DNA from: Isoetes taiwanensis
Taxonomy: Eukaryota > Streptophyta > Lycopodiopsida > Isoetales > Isoetaceae
Direction: 5' to 3'
Assembly (NCBI GenBank): GCA_021234155.1
Contig: JAJEKV010000020.1
Span: forward strand, 20,513,018 to 20,577,017
DNA: 64,000 bases
Shown: piece by piece, positions 47,421 through 60,640 of the stretch
Numbering within the stretch: position 1 is the first letter of the stretch
How the letters are laid out: each line of letters starts with the position of its first letter
Notes under the pieces: generated by a model
The model's input: the letters and a program-made list of their open reading frames with translations, nothing else
Told to the model about the DNA's origin: nothing
The model's database searches: none
Program-made: the position numbers and the translations under genes

Positions 47421-48057
47421 TTTTTTCTATTGTATCCATGTTTTATATTTTATTTTATTTTTTAAATAATAACCCATTCAGTTGTTTTGGGGATATGGTC
47501 TATGGTCTTAGGAATGGTGATTTATGCGTCCAAATTAAACCCCCGTAGAACCCTTATTATTGTGCTACATGTTCAAAAGGAGATGCACCCTGGACTACCG
47601 CAGATCGGATCTGTCCATCTTAAGTCCAGATCGTATGATGGAATCTCTGGGTGCTCCCTGGACCACTGCAGTCGTCGGATCCATCCATCCTATAGCTAGA
47701 TCGTATGCCGAGACCTCTGGGTGATCGTATGATGGAATCTCCGATGCTCCCCGACCATTGCAAATACGCCGGATCCATCCATATTATAGCTAGATCGTAT
47801 GTCGAGATCTCTGGGTGCCTCTCTTTTCGATTATATAGAATAGAATAGAATAGTTTTTTTATCGTAATTTATGATTGGGGGTGCCTATGATTTTGAAATA
47901 TGTAATACAGGATTGTCTAAGGCTTTGGAATATGAAATATGGGGGCTCGAACATCTACCAAAATAATTCAATATCCTAATAACAATGCTTTAACCAATGC
48001 AACCGGGGAGGTAATATGTTTGTTTTTCCTATTGTATCTATTTTTTTTTTAGCGCAA
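47421..48057 (+). repeat. Dispersed repeat family R, copy 1, uninterrupted
   Basis: This copy shows the full order: cttattttttctattgtatc, cattcagttgttttggggat, ttatgcgtccaa, ttattattgtgctacatgtt, three sub-repeats with gatccatccatcctatagct and agatcgtatg, cctctcttttcgattatata with an inserted (AATAG)n, gggggtgcctatgattttga, aatatgtaatacagg, then the tRNA-like boxes and cctattgtatcta with a T-run. Copies 1 and 2 are therefore in tandem. The minus strand gives a SINE-like reading with internal RNA polymerase III boxes, but no clear poly(A) end or TSD was found. Confidence 0.7.
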
Positions 48058-48533
48058 CAGCCCAACCACGGGTGTCACCTTATCTTAATTCTTAGCCTAT
48101 TCACATGTCTCTAAAAATGACTTGGAGTCTAGTCAAACCCTTGGATCTCGATCTATATAAAAGAATGTCCAAGAAAAATAGTTGCTAGTGGCCTTTCGCA
48201 AAGATCTTCCGGTCTCCATCCCTGCCATTTTGCATCTCATTCTAACCTACTGTAGTTGGAACAGACATTATTCTGATATAATAACAGCCAGCATGAAAAG
48301 ACAGCATGAAAAGACACAATGCATATGTATATAAGTGTGGTATTTGTAGTAAAAAAGGAGACTGGGATACGCTACGGACTGAGGGGTCTAAACCCCGCCG
48401 TAGGCCAGGATAGCGAGGGCACGACCCTCCAACTGGTTCCCGAATCACCAAAATGACTGAAGGAGAGCCTAAAGGCTTTAATAAATAATAGCTTACAAGT
48501 GCTCTTACATCAAGTGCTTGAGGATGTGTTGCA

Positions 48534-48697
48534 GATTATGTGAAGACCTCTATAGAATAATCAAAAACCATGTTTGGGACTCTACAAGAAGTTTTGCCAA
48601 CTGCAGAATGTCCAACAAAGTGGAACAGGAAATAGCACAATCAATTATGCTGCAGGCCTTCAAAAAACTCGAAGATGAGGATGCTCATCTAATCAGG
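48534..48697 (+). CDS. Possible orphan exon, unrecognised protein
   Basis: An acceptor-like aggatgtgttgcag precedes an open stretch that reads RLCEDLYRIIKNHVWDST, then CRMSNKVEQEIAQSIMLQAF and KKLEDEDAHLIR, ending at a donor-like aatcag/gtttttt. The composition looks like real protein (helical, charged). No further exon of the same gene was found nearby, so it may be a captured gene fragment. I do not recognise the family. Confidence 0.25.
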
Positions 48698-49925
48698 TTT
48701 TTTCATTTGAATTGAATAGCTAGTAACACACAAAACAAGGGAAGTGTGATACCACTATCTGCATAATCTGGATAATTGATCTTTTCATTCTTTTATCATC
48801 ATTAGGTATAAATATAGATTGGCTGTTGTAAGATATGAAATTGGACGGTTTCTTTGCACAATGCATCAGTTCTATCAACATAGTATATGCATGCTATGTA
48901 TGAAATTAGGAAGTTTCTTTAGACGCTTTACACTAATATAAATCTGGACTATTAGGCAATGACTACATAAGTTGGGGATTGTGTTAACATAGTGTAGTTA
49001 GAATATTTCAAGATGGTTTATAAACACGGACCTTTGGACACGTGATGTTATGTTGACAGTAATTACTACATATCCATAGCTCCGGATTGGAGCTCTAATA
49101 AGTACTAATCAGTTTAGTTTAGAGTTTTTGCAGCCTAACAATAATGGCGTGGGAAAAATCCAAAATCCAGAATGACCCTCAAATCTGGGCATACTCCATA
49201 GCCAAGAATGTAGAAATGGGGGGCATGCGATGGTGGTGGCAGCAGGCTATAAGGATGGATGTTCAAGAGGCAGCATGGGAATGGCAATGGCAGCATGGGA
49301 ATCCAAAATCCACCAGATGGAGAAAGGATGTGGCAGCGGAAATCCAAAATCCAAAATGATGGAAAAAGGATCTGATACTTATTTTGGGCATTAGTGAGCC
49401 CATTACTATTAAGTTTTTCCAAAACCCTTCTTAGGGTTTTTTAATCCCCGATAGTAATCGGGTGCATTAATGTAGTCCGTGCCGCTATGCGACTCTGCAT
49501 TGTCACACGACACCACTATTGGGCACCAAGACTATGCAGAACAATTGTAAAAGGAAAGGAACTAAGTGTCGGGTCGCTGAGGGGCCTCCCGAATCACCAC
49601 CGTGATAGAGCGGGTACAACCCACCTACCGGTGTTCTATTTCCACATTCGAAAGTGTCAGCGCCAAAAACTTAGGGTTCATAATCTGGCCCAATACTAAA
49701 GGTGGGACAGTGGAATCCACAATGTGTACAACTCAAAGTTGTTGATAGTGAAGCATCACTGCACGACCACGATGCCGAAGTAAAGCGGGATGCTGGTAAT
49801 AATAGAAAAAGTCACCCTTCTAAAAAGGCTACATCATAACAAATATGATGTGCTAACAAATGCCTTTCGTGGAGCTCGCCCATGCTACACAAGTCCAGAG
49901 GTCCTCAAGCACAAGGGACATTAAT

Positions 49926-49992
49926 GTATTCTATTCTATTCTATTCTATTCTATTCTCTATTCTATTCTATTCTATTCTATTCTATTCTATT
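49926..49992. repeat. Pentanucleotide microsatellite (ATTCT)n with one interruption
   Basis: Roughly thirteen attct units with a single altered unit (ctctatt) in the middle. Confidence 0.97.
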
Positions 49993-50399
49993 ATCCTCTT
50001 CTGCCTTTCATTTTTCAATCTTTCTTTTATCATTTTGCTTCTCTCCATTGTTTTGGTAAGTAATAGCAGGATATGTTTGTTATTAGGGATCTATTCTTAT
50101 GTTTCTTCCCGCATTTAAGAGTTTTTGCCCATTTCTTTCTGGCATCTGCGTGATGGAAGACGTATATGATGTCTTTCAAGAATTTCTTCTCGCTTGTGGT
50201 CTCGTTTTTTATTTGATTCTGCAATTTCCTATTTGTATTTGATTCTTCTCTCTTTCAAGCAAGGTATTGTGGAGAGCGGACAAACTGAAACAATGCTTTC
50301 CTTTATGGAGTTGTTTCGATTGGCAGTTCGCTATTGAATTAGAGGCTTAGAATGACAAATTATTCGTAAAATTATGCCTCCGGTTCAAACTATCATGAA

Positions 50400-50741
50400 C
50401 CTACGCAAAAACAAGGAAAATACTTGGAAAATATGCAAGAAATATGGAGGAAATATGCCAAGGTTGGCGAAAAAATCTAATATACGAACAAGAATCAAGA
50501 GTACAATGGCCGGAAGGCAAGCAGGAACATGTCTAGAAGGCTCAAGACTGGCGTTGAACCGGAATGGTTCGACAAGAAGGAGGTGCCTTCTTATATATCT
50601 ATGCCAACGGCCAGGATCGCGACACTCCAACGGGTGAGATCATGCCTTGTGTCGCACATGCATATTCTAGTTACTCTTGGAAACAGCCCCACATATGAGA
50701 AAGATGTGAGGGATGTCTTCAGTAAGTATTGGTAGCCCACT
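50400..50741 (+). other. Protein-like open stretch, unrecognised
   Basis: In one frame (one stop at about 50,478) the sequence reads YLENMQEIWRKYAKVGEKI, then NMSRRLKTGVEPEWFDKKEV and PSYIS, and later NSPTYEKDVRDVFSKYW. The charged, helical composition suggests coding origin, but I cannot name a family. It ends at a donor-like cttca/gtaagt at 50,717-50,727, right where a retroposon target duplicate starts. Confidence 0.3.
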
Positions 50742-51085
50742 ATATCAAAGTATTTGGACCTCCGCATCTATACAGCCATGAAGAGCCATGTTTATGCAGG
50801 TGCTGCTGTGATCAAAACCCGGATGCAAGAAGAGGCTTGCTCTGCCAAGCTAAGGACAGTAAAGGTCATTTCAATATGGCAATGGCAGAAGCATGTCTAT
50901 GTGTATTCTGTACCCTCACCGTCATGGTCAGAGGCAGGGGCAGAAAGTCCAGCATCACAACTGTGTTCTAAGTTAACTTTCTCCTTTCATCTACATTTTA
51001 GGGTTATACTTCCCTGTAAAAAAGTACTTTTTGTTAACTTATAAGTTATAATTAATATACATATACGCTTTCAATAAAAAAAAAC
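50742..51085 (+). mobile_element. Short retroposon with 16-bp TSD and A-rich tail
   Basis: The direct repeat gtattggtagcccact flanks it exactly (50,726-50,741 and 51,086-51,101). The insert ends in tcaataaaaaaaaac, an A-rich tail behind a polyadenylation-like word. The first 240 bases keep an open frame (YLDLRIYTAMKSHVYAGAAV, then IKTRMQEEACSAK), which suggests a 5'-truncated processed copy of a cellular or LINE transcript. I could not identify the parent. Confidence 0.8.
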
Positions 51086-51165
51086 GTATTGGTAGCCCAC
51101 TTGGTAAAGGTGTGTTACTTGCAACTAGAAGGTTGCAAGTTTAAATTATATCTTGTGCAACTACT
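51086..51165 (+). repeat. tRNA-like SINE head
   Basis: The stretch ggtagcccacttggtaaagg has the form of a tRNA A-box arm (usual form tagcycagttggtagag). About 30 bases on, ggttgcaagtttaaatt has the form of a B-box arm. The anticodon-arm-like acttgcaactagaaggttgc lies between. The retroposon at 50,742 inserted in its first bases. The body downstream includes the 102-bp tandem pair. Confidence 0.5.
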
Positions 51166-51242
51166 GTTTTGCATCCATGTGACAACCATCTTTTGTACAG
51201 ACGAGTATAATGTTCGTATGATACGAATATCCATATGGTCGT

Positions 51243-51446
51243 CACACTCCCTTAGAGTTCCCGAGATTTGATCCATATTCCTTCCTAGATTCCGGTCCCT
51301 CCTCCTAGCTGACATGTCTACGTTCCTTCTGATCAATAGGCCGCCACACTCCCTCAGAGTTCCCGAGATTTGATTCATATTCCTTCCTAGATTTCGGTCC
51401 TTCCTCCCAGCTGACATGTCTACGTTCCTTCTGATCATTAGGCCGA
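51243..51446. repeat. 102-bp tandem duplication
   Basis: cacactccctcagagttccc, gagatttgattcatattcct, tcctagatttcggtcc, agctgacatgtctacgttcc and ttctgatca occur twice with few changes. Because 102 is a multiple of three, the minus strand shows an in-frame 34-residue repeat (RRNVDMSARRRDRNLGRNMD), which is probably coincidental. Confidence 0.92.
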
Positions 51447-51882
51447 CACACCACCGAGGAACTCGCTTTGAATTATAAACTTTAAGGGACCTTCTACAAA
51501 GATATCTTCCCACTTTATACCCTATTATTATCTATTTATCATAAATTACCTTATTGCTTATCCTTAGTATACTCGTATATTCATTGTAGCAGAAAAAACT
51601 ACCACACATTGCCGAACATTCCTACATCCTATGGGAATAACATTAGAACAAGAGGATCCAATTGAGATCTAACCGGGGAAATATCATTATAGTACGAGGT
51701 TGTACTCCTCCAAATTGTACACAAAAGAACTGACCAAAGATCTCACATTGCAGAACTTTCCATATTGATTCCTAAATATCATATATACTCAATCTCTGAT
51801 GTAATCGCCATTTCTACCCTTGCAAAGCTTCATCTCGGTTTTCTTATAGGAGTAACACATGGGGCTCCCTTGTTTACTGAAA
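51447..51882. other. Gene-free stretch
   Basis: AT-rich sequence with no recognised feature. Confidence 0.4.
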
Positions 51883-52220
51883 CTAGTTCGTGATGAAGTA
51901 TTGCTTCAGGGCATTATTCCTCCAGACCTCTATTTTCTTCAACAAATTCTCCAGCATCATACAACGGATTACCTCTTTCTTGAGCTTGTATAAGTAATTT
52001 AGGAGCTCATCCTCATCCATGGCTTCCTCTTCATTTTTTACCCCTTCTGTAGATGCTCCCACCTTATCTAAACAATCCACACAGTCTCGAAATTCAGTTC
52101 TTGGTTTCTTTTAAACTTCCTCAACACCTCCGTTTGCAGGACATTTAGCTCATTCACAATTGTTTGTGCCACGGCCCTTTGCATTAGCAGACCATTCTCA
52201 CTGCCTTGGAGCCGAGTGAC
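51883..52220 (-). pseudogene. Host gene fragment, unrecognised, cut by the Copia element
   Basis: On the minus strand 52,220-52,070 reads VTRLQGSENGLLMQRAVAQT, then IVNELNVLQTEVLRKFKRNQ, and after a frame change at about 52,085 the text continues FRDCVDCLDKVGASTEGVKN, EEEAMDEDELLNYLYKLKKE and MLENLLKKIEVW. The helical, charged composition and the smooth junction after a one-base change suggest a real protein. The Copia left LTR starts immediately upstream, so the insertion truncated it. I do not know the family. Confidence 0.35.
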
Positions 52221-52424
52221 TGTTGAAGACATCACAGTCTGACACTTGGCATACATCACAACATGACAGTTGGCAGCATGCAGAGCCGTTGTTATTCTGT
52301 TTCCCATTTACTGTTTTATGTCTGATTCATGATTCGCTCCAAGGAGCTCACTGTCTTTAGTTCCAACTCCTGAATCAATAGATCAGTTGTTTGCTTTGTA
52401 CTCGTTTCTCGCTTTGCTCTCACA
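52221..52424 (+). repeat. Copia left LTR, 204 bp
   Basis: Aligns with the right LTR over its length (gccgttgttattctg, gttccaactcc, atcaatagatc) with scattered substitutions and small indels. Confidence 0.92.
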
Positions 52425-52436
52425 TGGTATCAGAGC
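52425..52436 (+). promoter_or_regulatory. Copia primer-binding site (initiator tRNA-Met)
   Basis: TGGTATCAGAGC directly abuts the left LTR. Confidence 0.95.
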
Positions 52437-52473
52437 ACAGCTCTTGATCAAATTCGTGATATCAAGAGAGGTC

Positions 52474-53331
52474 ATGTCTGCAAGAACGAGCAATATGACA
52501 TCGGTATTGAATCCTAGTATGGCCCTTTTACGTCCTCAAGCCTTTGATGGCAAAGGCTACGATGGATGGAAAAGGATGGTAACACTGTATTTGAAGGCAG
52601 AAATGCTATGGGAGGTAGTCGATGGCAGTGAGCCACGACCTGAAATTACGAAGGCAGATGATCCAGCCCAACAAAAGGCTCTTCTGCTATGGAAGCAAAA
52701 AGATAGCAAGGCATTGGCATGTTTTGCCCTATGCCTTTCCAAGAATGTATTGCAAGTAGTTGGGGGGGAATTAGACAAGAGCAGCCGGAATCTTTGGGAT
52801 TTTCTCAAGATCCGTTATGGCATGAGATCTGAGGTAGAATTACTGCAGATTCACCAAGAGTTGGAAAACCTAAAATTCCAAGATGGCCATGACATTCGTC
52901 TCCATGTAGCCAAACTTCAAGAGAAGTTTGATCAACTGGCTAATGCTGGACCAGACCATGCTCTTTCTAATCCACAGAAGAAGTTACGTCTCTATACTTC
53001 TCTTCCATCCACATGGACACATACTGTGGAACTCATGATGACATCCCAGAAAACAGCATCTTGGGATGACATTGTTGAAGACCTGGTGGAGATCTCTCTT
53101 ATGCACAAGCAGCGTGGAGACCACAGCAAGCCTGAACAGGCATGTGTGGCACAAGCAAAGAATTCATCCAATTCTCAAAATCGAAGGCCCCCTCTTGCTC
53201 TGATGGCACACCTCTTCGGAAAGATCAATGCAAAAATTGTATGGGATTTGGACAATATGCACATGAATGCCCCAGCAAGCCATATCGAGGATCATCCTCT
53301 TCTTCCAATTCTTCTCTCTCTAATGCTGTGA
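52474..53331 (+). pseudogene. Copia gag, capsid part
   Basis: The frame from the ATG at 52,474 (MSARTSNMTS) encodes a UBN2-type Copia gag: ALLRPQAFDGKGYDGWKRMV near the start, LWDFLKIRYGMRSEVELLQI near the middle, and QEKFDQLANAG later. The nucleic-acid-binding knuckle follows in another frame (CKNCMGFGQYAHEC, about 53,225-53,270), so a frameshift near 53,200 separates them. In the knuckle the histidine expected after the glycine-rich turn is Gln, so the CCHC metal site is damaged. The first ATG at 52,387 lies inside the LTR and is not the gag start. Confidence 0.85.
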
Positions 53332-53714
53332 AGGACGCTTCTGGTACCCCTGCTTCAACTACCAAGAAGACAAATGAATCTGCCCATATGGTTGAAGCTT
53401 TGACTCTTACAGAGGAGAACTGTCTCATGGAAGAAGCCTGTATTTATGAAGCGACGAATTTTCTCATGGAAGAAGCATTTATTTCTGAAGTTGGATACCT
53501 GGAAGACCAAGCATATTTTGCAGATACTCCTGATACTCCAGTTCAAGATGTTACAAAATCTCATGTTCTGACAGTAGATTCGGCTTGCACGTCCATTATG
53601 GTGAACCGTCCTGAATTTCTTGTGGATTCCATGCCCATCCATGGTGGTGTGCTCAGATTGAAGTCACTGGCAAAGGCATATTTCATCTCCCTCTTCTTGA
53701 AGGGTCCACTATGA
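53142..53714 (+). pseudogene. Copia knuckle and protease region
   Basis: This frame holds the zinc knuckle, a Ser-rich linker and an acidic stretch, then the protease core HVLTVDSACTSIMVN (about 53,565-53,608). The catalytic triplet usually DSG is DSA here. The frame ends shortly after and the text resumes in a third frame as STMNFPNALLVPSLCKNLLS (from 53,705). Confidence 0.8.
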
Positions 53715-55105
53715 ATTTCCCAAATGCTTTACTAGTTCCAAGCCTGTGTAAAAACTTACTGTCTGTTGCAAAATTGGCCGACCAGGGACTGGTAACTTTC
53801 TTCACTTCTGATTCAGTTTTGTTGTTTCCCAAAGACGACGTTATTTCGGGAACTCCTATTGCCAAAGGTAGCAGGGTTGGGAATCTTTATGAGATCCCTA
53901 TTCCTTCCACAGATCAAAGTTTTCTTACAGAAACCTCCCCATGTTCTCTCTTGCTTTGGCATCGCCGTTTTGCCCATCTTAACATTAAGAGTCTCAGGTT
54001 TTTGACCCATCGACATCTTATATCAGGCATTCCCTCTCTACTTTTGGTTGACCTTGGCATTTGTCATGCATGCATGCTTGGCAAACATGCACGCCGCACC
54101 TTTGCTGCTATTGAGCATCGAGCAGATGCAATCTTGGAACTTGTTCACTCAGATTTATGTGGTTCCATGGAGGTTCTTGGTCACACTGGCAGCAAGTATT
54201 ATATTTTCTTTATTGATGATCACGGCCGACGCGTGACCATCTATTTTCTCAAGAGGAAGAGTCATGCCTTAGAAGCTTTCAAGATGTTCAAAGCTTCAGC
54301 TGAAAATCAGACTGGGAGAACCATCAAATGCTTACACACAGATGGTGGTGGTGAATACATCAGCAATCTCTTTCAAGATCTTTGTCGCTATGCTGGTATC
54401 CATAGGCAATACACCACTCACCACACTCCTCAACAGAATGGGGTCGCCGAAAGGAAGAATCGCACCATCTGTGAGGCTGCCAAAAGTCTTCTCATCCAGG
54501 GACATTTGGATCGAACGTTTTGGGAAGAGGCTGTTGCAGTTGCTGTTCACACTCAAAATCTTTCCCCTACAGTGGCAGTTCCTGATTCAACACCTCATGA
54601 AGCTTGGTTTGGAACCAAGGCTGATGTCTCTCATCTTCGTGTATTTGGGTGCACCGCTTATGCTCAGGTACCCAAAGATCTCAGGTCCAAATTTGCAGAC
54701 AAGAGCATACAGTGCCGATTTGTTGGTTATTCTTCAAACCATAAAGCGTACAAGTGCTGGGATCCCGCTACAAAGAGCATAATTGTAAGTACTGATGTTC
54801 ATTTTGATGAATTTCGCATTCCTGGACAGATTGAGGATGCAGACTTCATCGATTTGGGGCTACTCGTATCTGATCCTCCCAAGTCTTTCATTGACCAAGA
54901 AGCAGCCCGCTTAGCTCGTGCCTCCATTTCTGATCCTTCTTCTTCTGTTTCACATCCACCGTCACTCATTACCCATGAATTCTTGCCCAATGATGATGGT
55001 CGTATCTCTGATCCACCTGCACCCATTCCTTCTGATTCAATCCCTGCCACCGAACCCTTGCTTCCAACACTAGTTCCCCTCAACGCATTCACACACCGTC
55101 CTTGA
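53711..55105 (+). pseudogene. Copia integrase, long open frame
   Basis: A 464-codon open stretch covers the pre-integrase zinc finger (LLLWHRRFAHLNIKSL, then GICHACMLGKHAR; about residues 80-132) and the integrase core. The acidic triad is visible as VHSDLCG, LHTDGGGEY and GVAERKNRTI. The usual Copia C-terminal signature HLRVFGCTAYAQVPKDLRSK lies near residues 311-330. The proline/serine-rich tail (SDPPAPIPSDS) is the linker to RT. This is the best-preserved part of the element. Confidence 0.88.
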
Positions 55106-56590
55106 AAGTCATTGAAAATGCTGAAGTAAGCTTAGCTGAATGGATTTGTTTGACTAGTTTTGATCAACCTCCCACCATTCATGCTGCTCTCACCAGCCCA
55201 GAAGCCTCCTCTTGGCATACTGCCGCTCAAAATGAGCTCAGTTCTATGCACACTAATCATGTCTGGGATCTTGTTCCTCCACCCTCCGGGCCCCCCCATT
55301 GTTGATTCCAAATGGGTCTTGTCCAAGAAATACAAAGCCGATGGTACCTTGATAGGTACAAAGCCGCACTTGTCGCTAGGGGTTTACCCAAATCCATGGC
55401 GGATTACGACGAGACATATTCCTCTCATATATCCACATGACCAGCCAAGGCACCATCCTTGCTCTTGCTGCTCAAAAAATGATTGGGAAATCATCCAATT
55501 GACGCCCAGACGCCTTTCTCCATGGCGACTTGCAAGAAGAAGTGTTCATGCGACAGCCACCAGGCTTTGAAGACCCACGTTTTCCCCATCATGTCTGCCA
55601 TCTCAAGAAAGCCATTTATGGTCTGAAACAGGCTTCCCGTGCTTGGTTTCAGAAATTTGATTCCGCTTCTTCAAAAACCGCAATTCACTTGTTCTTCTAT
55701 CGACTTCAACGCCTATCTCCGCCACAAGCACCTCCAGCCCACTATTCTTGTTCTTCTATATGTTGATGACATGCTCATTATTGACATCCCCCACCGCCTT
55801 TGAGGACCTCAGATACCCATCTCTCGCCACCACTTTCGATGAAGTATCTTGGTGATGCTAACTATTTCTTAGGTCTCCACATCCAACGCAATCGCCACAC
55901 CGCATACTTCATTTACATCAAAGACTTGTACATTCAAGAGATTTCTTCACCGCTTATATGCAAGATGCTCGACCGCCTCGCACACCCATGGAGCCCAATC
56001 TTAACCTTTTTGATGACCCTCCCATTGCTGGTTCATCTCCCCGATCTCCCTTTCCTGGCCCCTCATTGGCTCTTTTGATGTACCTCATGGTCTCAGACTG
56101 CCCCCGATTCTTTTTGTCATATCACCCTCACCAGCCTTCAATGACAAATTCATAGATTATCACCGAATCTTGCCAAACGATTCTTCGCTATCTTCAAGCT
56201 ACACCACATCATGGTCTTTTTACTCACCGGCTCTTATTCCCAGCCTTTTTACTTTTGTAGATGCTAGTCATGGCACAAATTCCTCCGGGTCGATCTACTA
56301 CAGTCATTGTTTTCTGCTACATGGAGGACTCATAGGTTGATCACCAAAAGCAATCCATCGTTGTACGATCTTCTCTGAAGTCGAGTACTTGGCTCTTTTC
56401 TCATGGCACTCATGATTTGGTAGCATATGATCGCCTCATCCACTTTGTCATGAATCGTGTTGCTCATCCTATTTCAGCTTTTGATTGACAACACAAATGC
56501 TATCAATATGGCCTTAACCCCGCCATCGCACCCCTTATTCTAATCACATACCGCCACTTCCATTATATTCACAACGATTGAAGAAGGATT
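55106..56590 (+). pseudogene. Copia reverse transcriptase and RNase H, broken
   Basis: RT blocks are spread over three frames: SSWHTAAQNELSSMHTNHVW (55,210-55,270), VDSKWVLSKKYKADGTL (55,300-55,350), DWEIIQLT followed by [20 protein letters not shown] (55,480-55,580), [16 protein letters not shown] (55,605-55,655), the catalytic LYVDDMLII (about 55,755-55,785) and MKYLGDANYFLGLHIQR (55,840-55,890). RNase H traces (VDASHGTNSSGSIYYS) are near 56,255-56,305. At least five frame changes make it inactive. Confidence 0.82.
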
Positions 56591-56722
56591 AGTTCAAATT
56601 TTGGCTACCATTTCGACTAGTCACAACAATGCAGATATGCTTTCACTAGAGCCCTTCCTCGATCTCGCTTTCAAACATCGTGAGGCTCTTGGCATTTCCT
56701 CGCTTTTGCATCGCTTGGGGAG

Positions 56723-56928
56723 TGTTGAAGACATCACAGTACCGACACTTGGCATATATCACAAAGATGACAGCTTGGCAAAGATGCGTAGCCGTTGTTA
56801 TTCTGCTTCCCATTTACCGCTTTATGTTCGATTCATGATTCGCCCAAGGAGCTCATTGTATTTAGTTCCAACTCCCCGAATCAATAGATCGGATGTTTGC
56901 TTTGTACTGCTTTCGCTTTGCTTTCACA
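56723..56928 (+). repeat. Copia right LTR, 206 bp
   Basis: Starts tgttgaagacatcacag after the purine tract gcttggggag and ends ctttcaca. Confidence 0.9.
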
Positions 56929-57477
56929 AAGGACCACCATGTCTCTTGTGAAAGAACACCGATGAATCCCGCCACACCTTTGTCGCATAATCCTTCTCGC
57001 CCCCCCAGACCCCCCAATGATATTTTTAAAACGTGAAATTTAAAATAATGCAATTAAAAGAGCCACACTTTGGGGCCACTATAAATTTGTTGGTCTAACG
57101 TAAAACCTAGACTATGATAGATGATCTTGTCTACACTTAATATTTAATATGTAAAATTTGAATGGTTCATTGCATACCAATGGTTTATAAACCCTCAAAA
57201 AGCTTTGGGGTAGAAATTAACCATATCTCAATATCAACATAACGTTATTGGGTCCAAAATCTTGTTTAACGTTACATTGCATTGCAAGTATAAAGGAGCT
57301 GCTTTCAGAAATTCCAGCTGATAGAAATATTTCTGGTTGCCTAATAGCATTAGTTGATCACCAAGTCAGGACTTTGAGAACAAAATCCTTCAAGTTTCTT
57401 AAAACATTCTTGCTTACTCATAATGTATTATCCGATCATGATGATCCAGTGATCAGAGGCTAGGCTGATGTTCTTAG
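56929..57477. other. Gene-free stretch
   Basis: No recognisable gene. A C-run/poly-purine contrast (cgcccccccagaccccccaat, 57,000) is the only oddity. The tail of the GH1 transcript (3' UTR) probably lies at the right end of this interval. Confidence 0.4.
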
Positions 57478-59891
<2,414 letters not shown>

Positions 59892-60500
59892 GCTTAGTTG
59901 CAGGAAATGGAAGCAGATGGAGAAGCATTATTTGATGAAAAGAATTTCGTGGGGTGAAGAAGAGAATCTGAAGGAATCTATTGCGCTGCGAGAATTTCCC
60001 AGCAGATTCATGGAACATCAACAGGTAAAAGATCTTGATCTTTCACTCCCAGGACGAATAAAAAAGTCAATAAAACGATTAGGTCTTTGCAACCACTGTT
60101 GGAGAAAGTTTTCTTCCCTTCTAGAAGGATTTCCTGGATCTCCTCCTGTCGTTTGTAGTATGTTTTCTGTTCGCACAAAATCAGAAACTAATATTTTTGG
60201 GCTGAGAGGCCCTGGCACTTGACACGTACAATTTTTCGCTCATTTCTAAAACCTTAAAAAAAGAAAAATTACATGGTCGACACGTAACAGGGGACGACAG
60301 ATTTTCCAAGTTAATCGTCTCTGTTCTTAAATCATTTTTTATTCTCTTTTAGGTGGAGCAAGCGTAAGGCTGACCCTCTCTGCAAAACGACCGGTGCTAA
60401 GAGTAGTACCAGGATAATCCCTTATTTAGAGTGCCATCTGATGTTTTCATGCATTTCTCGTTCCTCTGCTCTAGCTTTTTACTGTTGCCGGCCAAATTCT
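59892..60500. other. GH1 upstream region, no gene seen
   Basis: A 110-codon plus-strand frame (59,890-60,222) overlaps the GH1 leader and has no recognisable motif. The GH1 promoter would lie here, but no convincing TATA box was seen. Confidence 0.4.
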
Positions 60501-60508
60501 CATTGCAA

Positions 60509-60640
60509 TGGGAAGAAAGAAAGGTAACCTTAACTTGGCCACGAGGAAGAAGATTGAAGATGAGAAGAGACAGAATGCCAAGCGCAAGAAAGTATTTGAT
60601 TTCCATGTGCCTGTATGTTCTGCACAGATAAGGTTGGTTT
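60509..60640 (+). pseudogene. Possible MADS-box-like fragment
   Basis: From the ATG at 60,509 one reads MGRKKGNLNLATRKKIEDEK followed by RQNAKRKKVFDFHVPVCSAQ and IRLV. MADS domains begin MGRxK and have IED-x-x-R-R near residue 10 and VLCDAQIALI at the end of the first helix, so the likeness is in the right order but with gaps. A 41-bp tandem duplication breaks the end. The call is weak; a different small basic protein is possible. Confidence 0.25.

Larger units (their letters stand above)
48058..50370. other. Mostly gene-free, with one exon-like stretch and a microsatellite
   Basis: Apart from 48,534-48,697 and 49,926-49,992 I see no clear feature. A loose similarity links 48,360-48,470 and 49,555-49,620 (ctgaggggtctaaac/gctgaggggcctcccg, ttcccgaatcaccaaaatga/cccgaatcaccaccgtgata), suggesting two decayed copies of a noncoding repeat. 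Confidence 0.4.
52221..56928 (+). mobile_element. Ty1/Copia LTR retrotransposon, decayed
   Basis: Both short LTRs start TGTTGAAGACATCACAG and end tttgct-tcaca (52,221-52,424 and 56,723-56,928). The primer-binding site TGGTATCAGAGC (52,425-52,436) follows the left LTR directly, and a purine run ggggag precedes the right one. The order gag, protease, integrase, reverse transcriptase, RNase H is that of Copia elements. Frameshifts break gag-protease, protease-integrase and most of RT. The bases flanking the LTRs (gtgac left, aagga right) do not match, so either the ends were rearranged or the element formed by recombination between copies. Confidence 0.92.

Noticed and set aside
51115..51513. 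132-codon minus-strand ORF with a 34-residue repeat
   Set aside because: It is explained by the 102-bp tandem duplication in SINE-like DNA; no recognised protein and no sign of splicing or start context.
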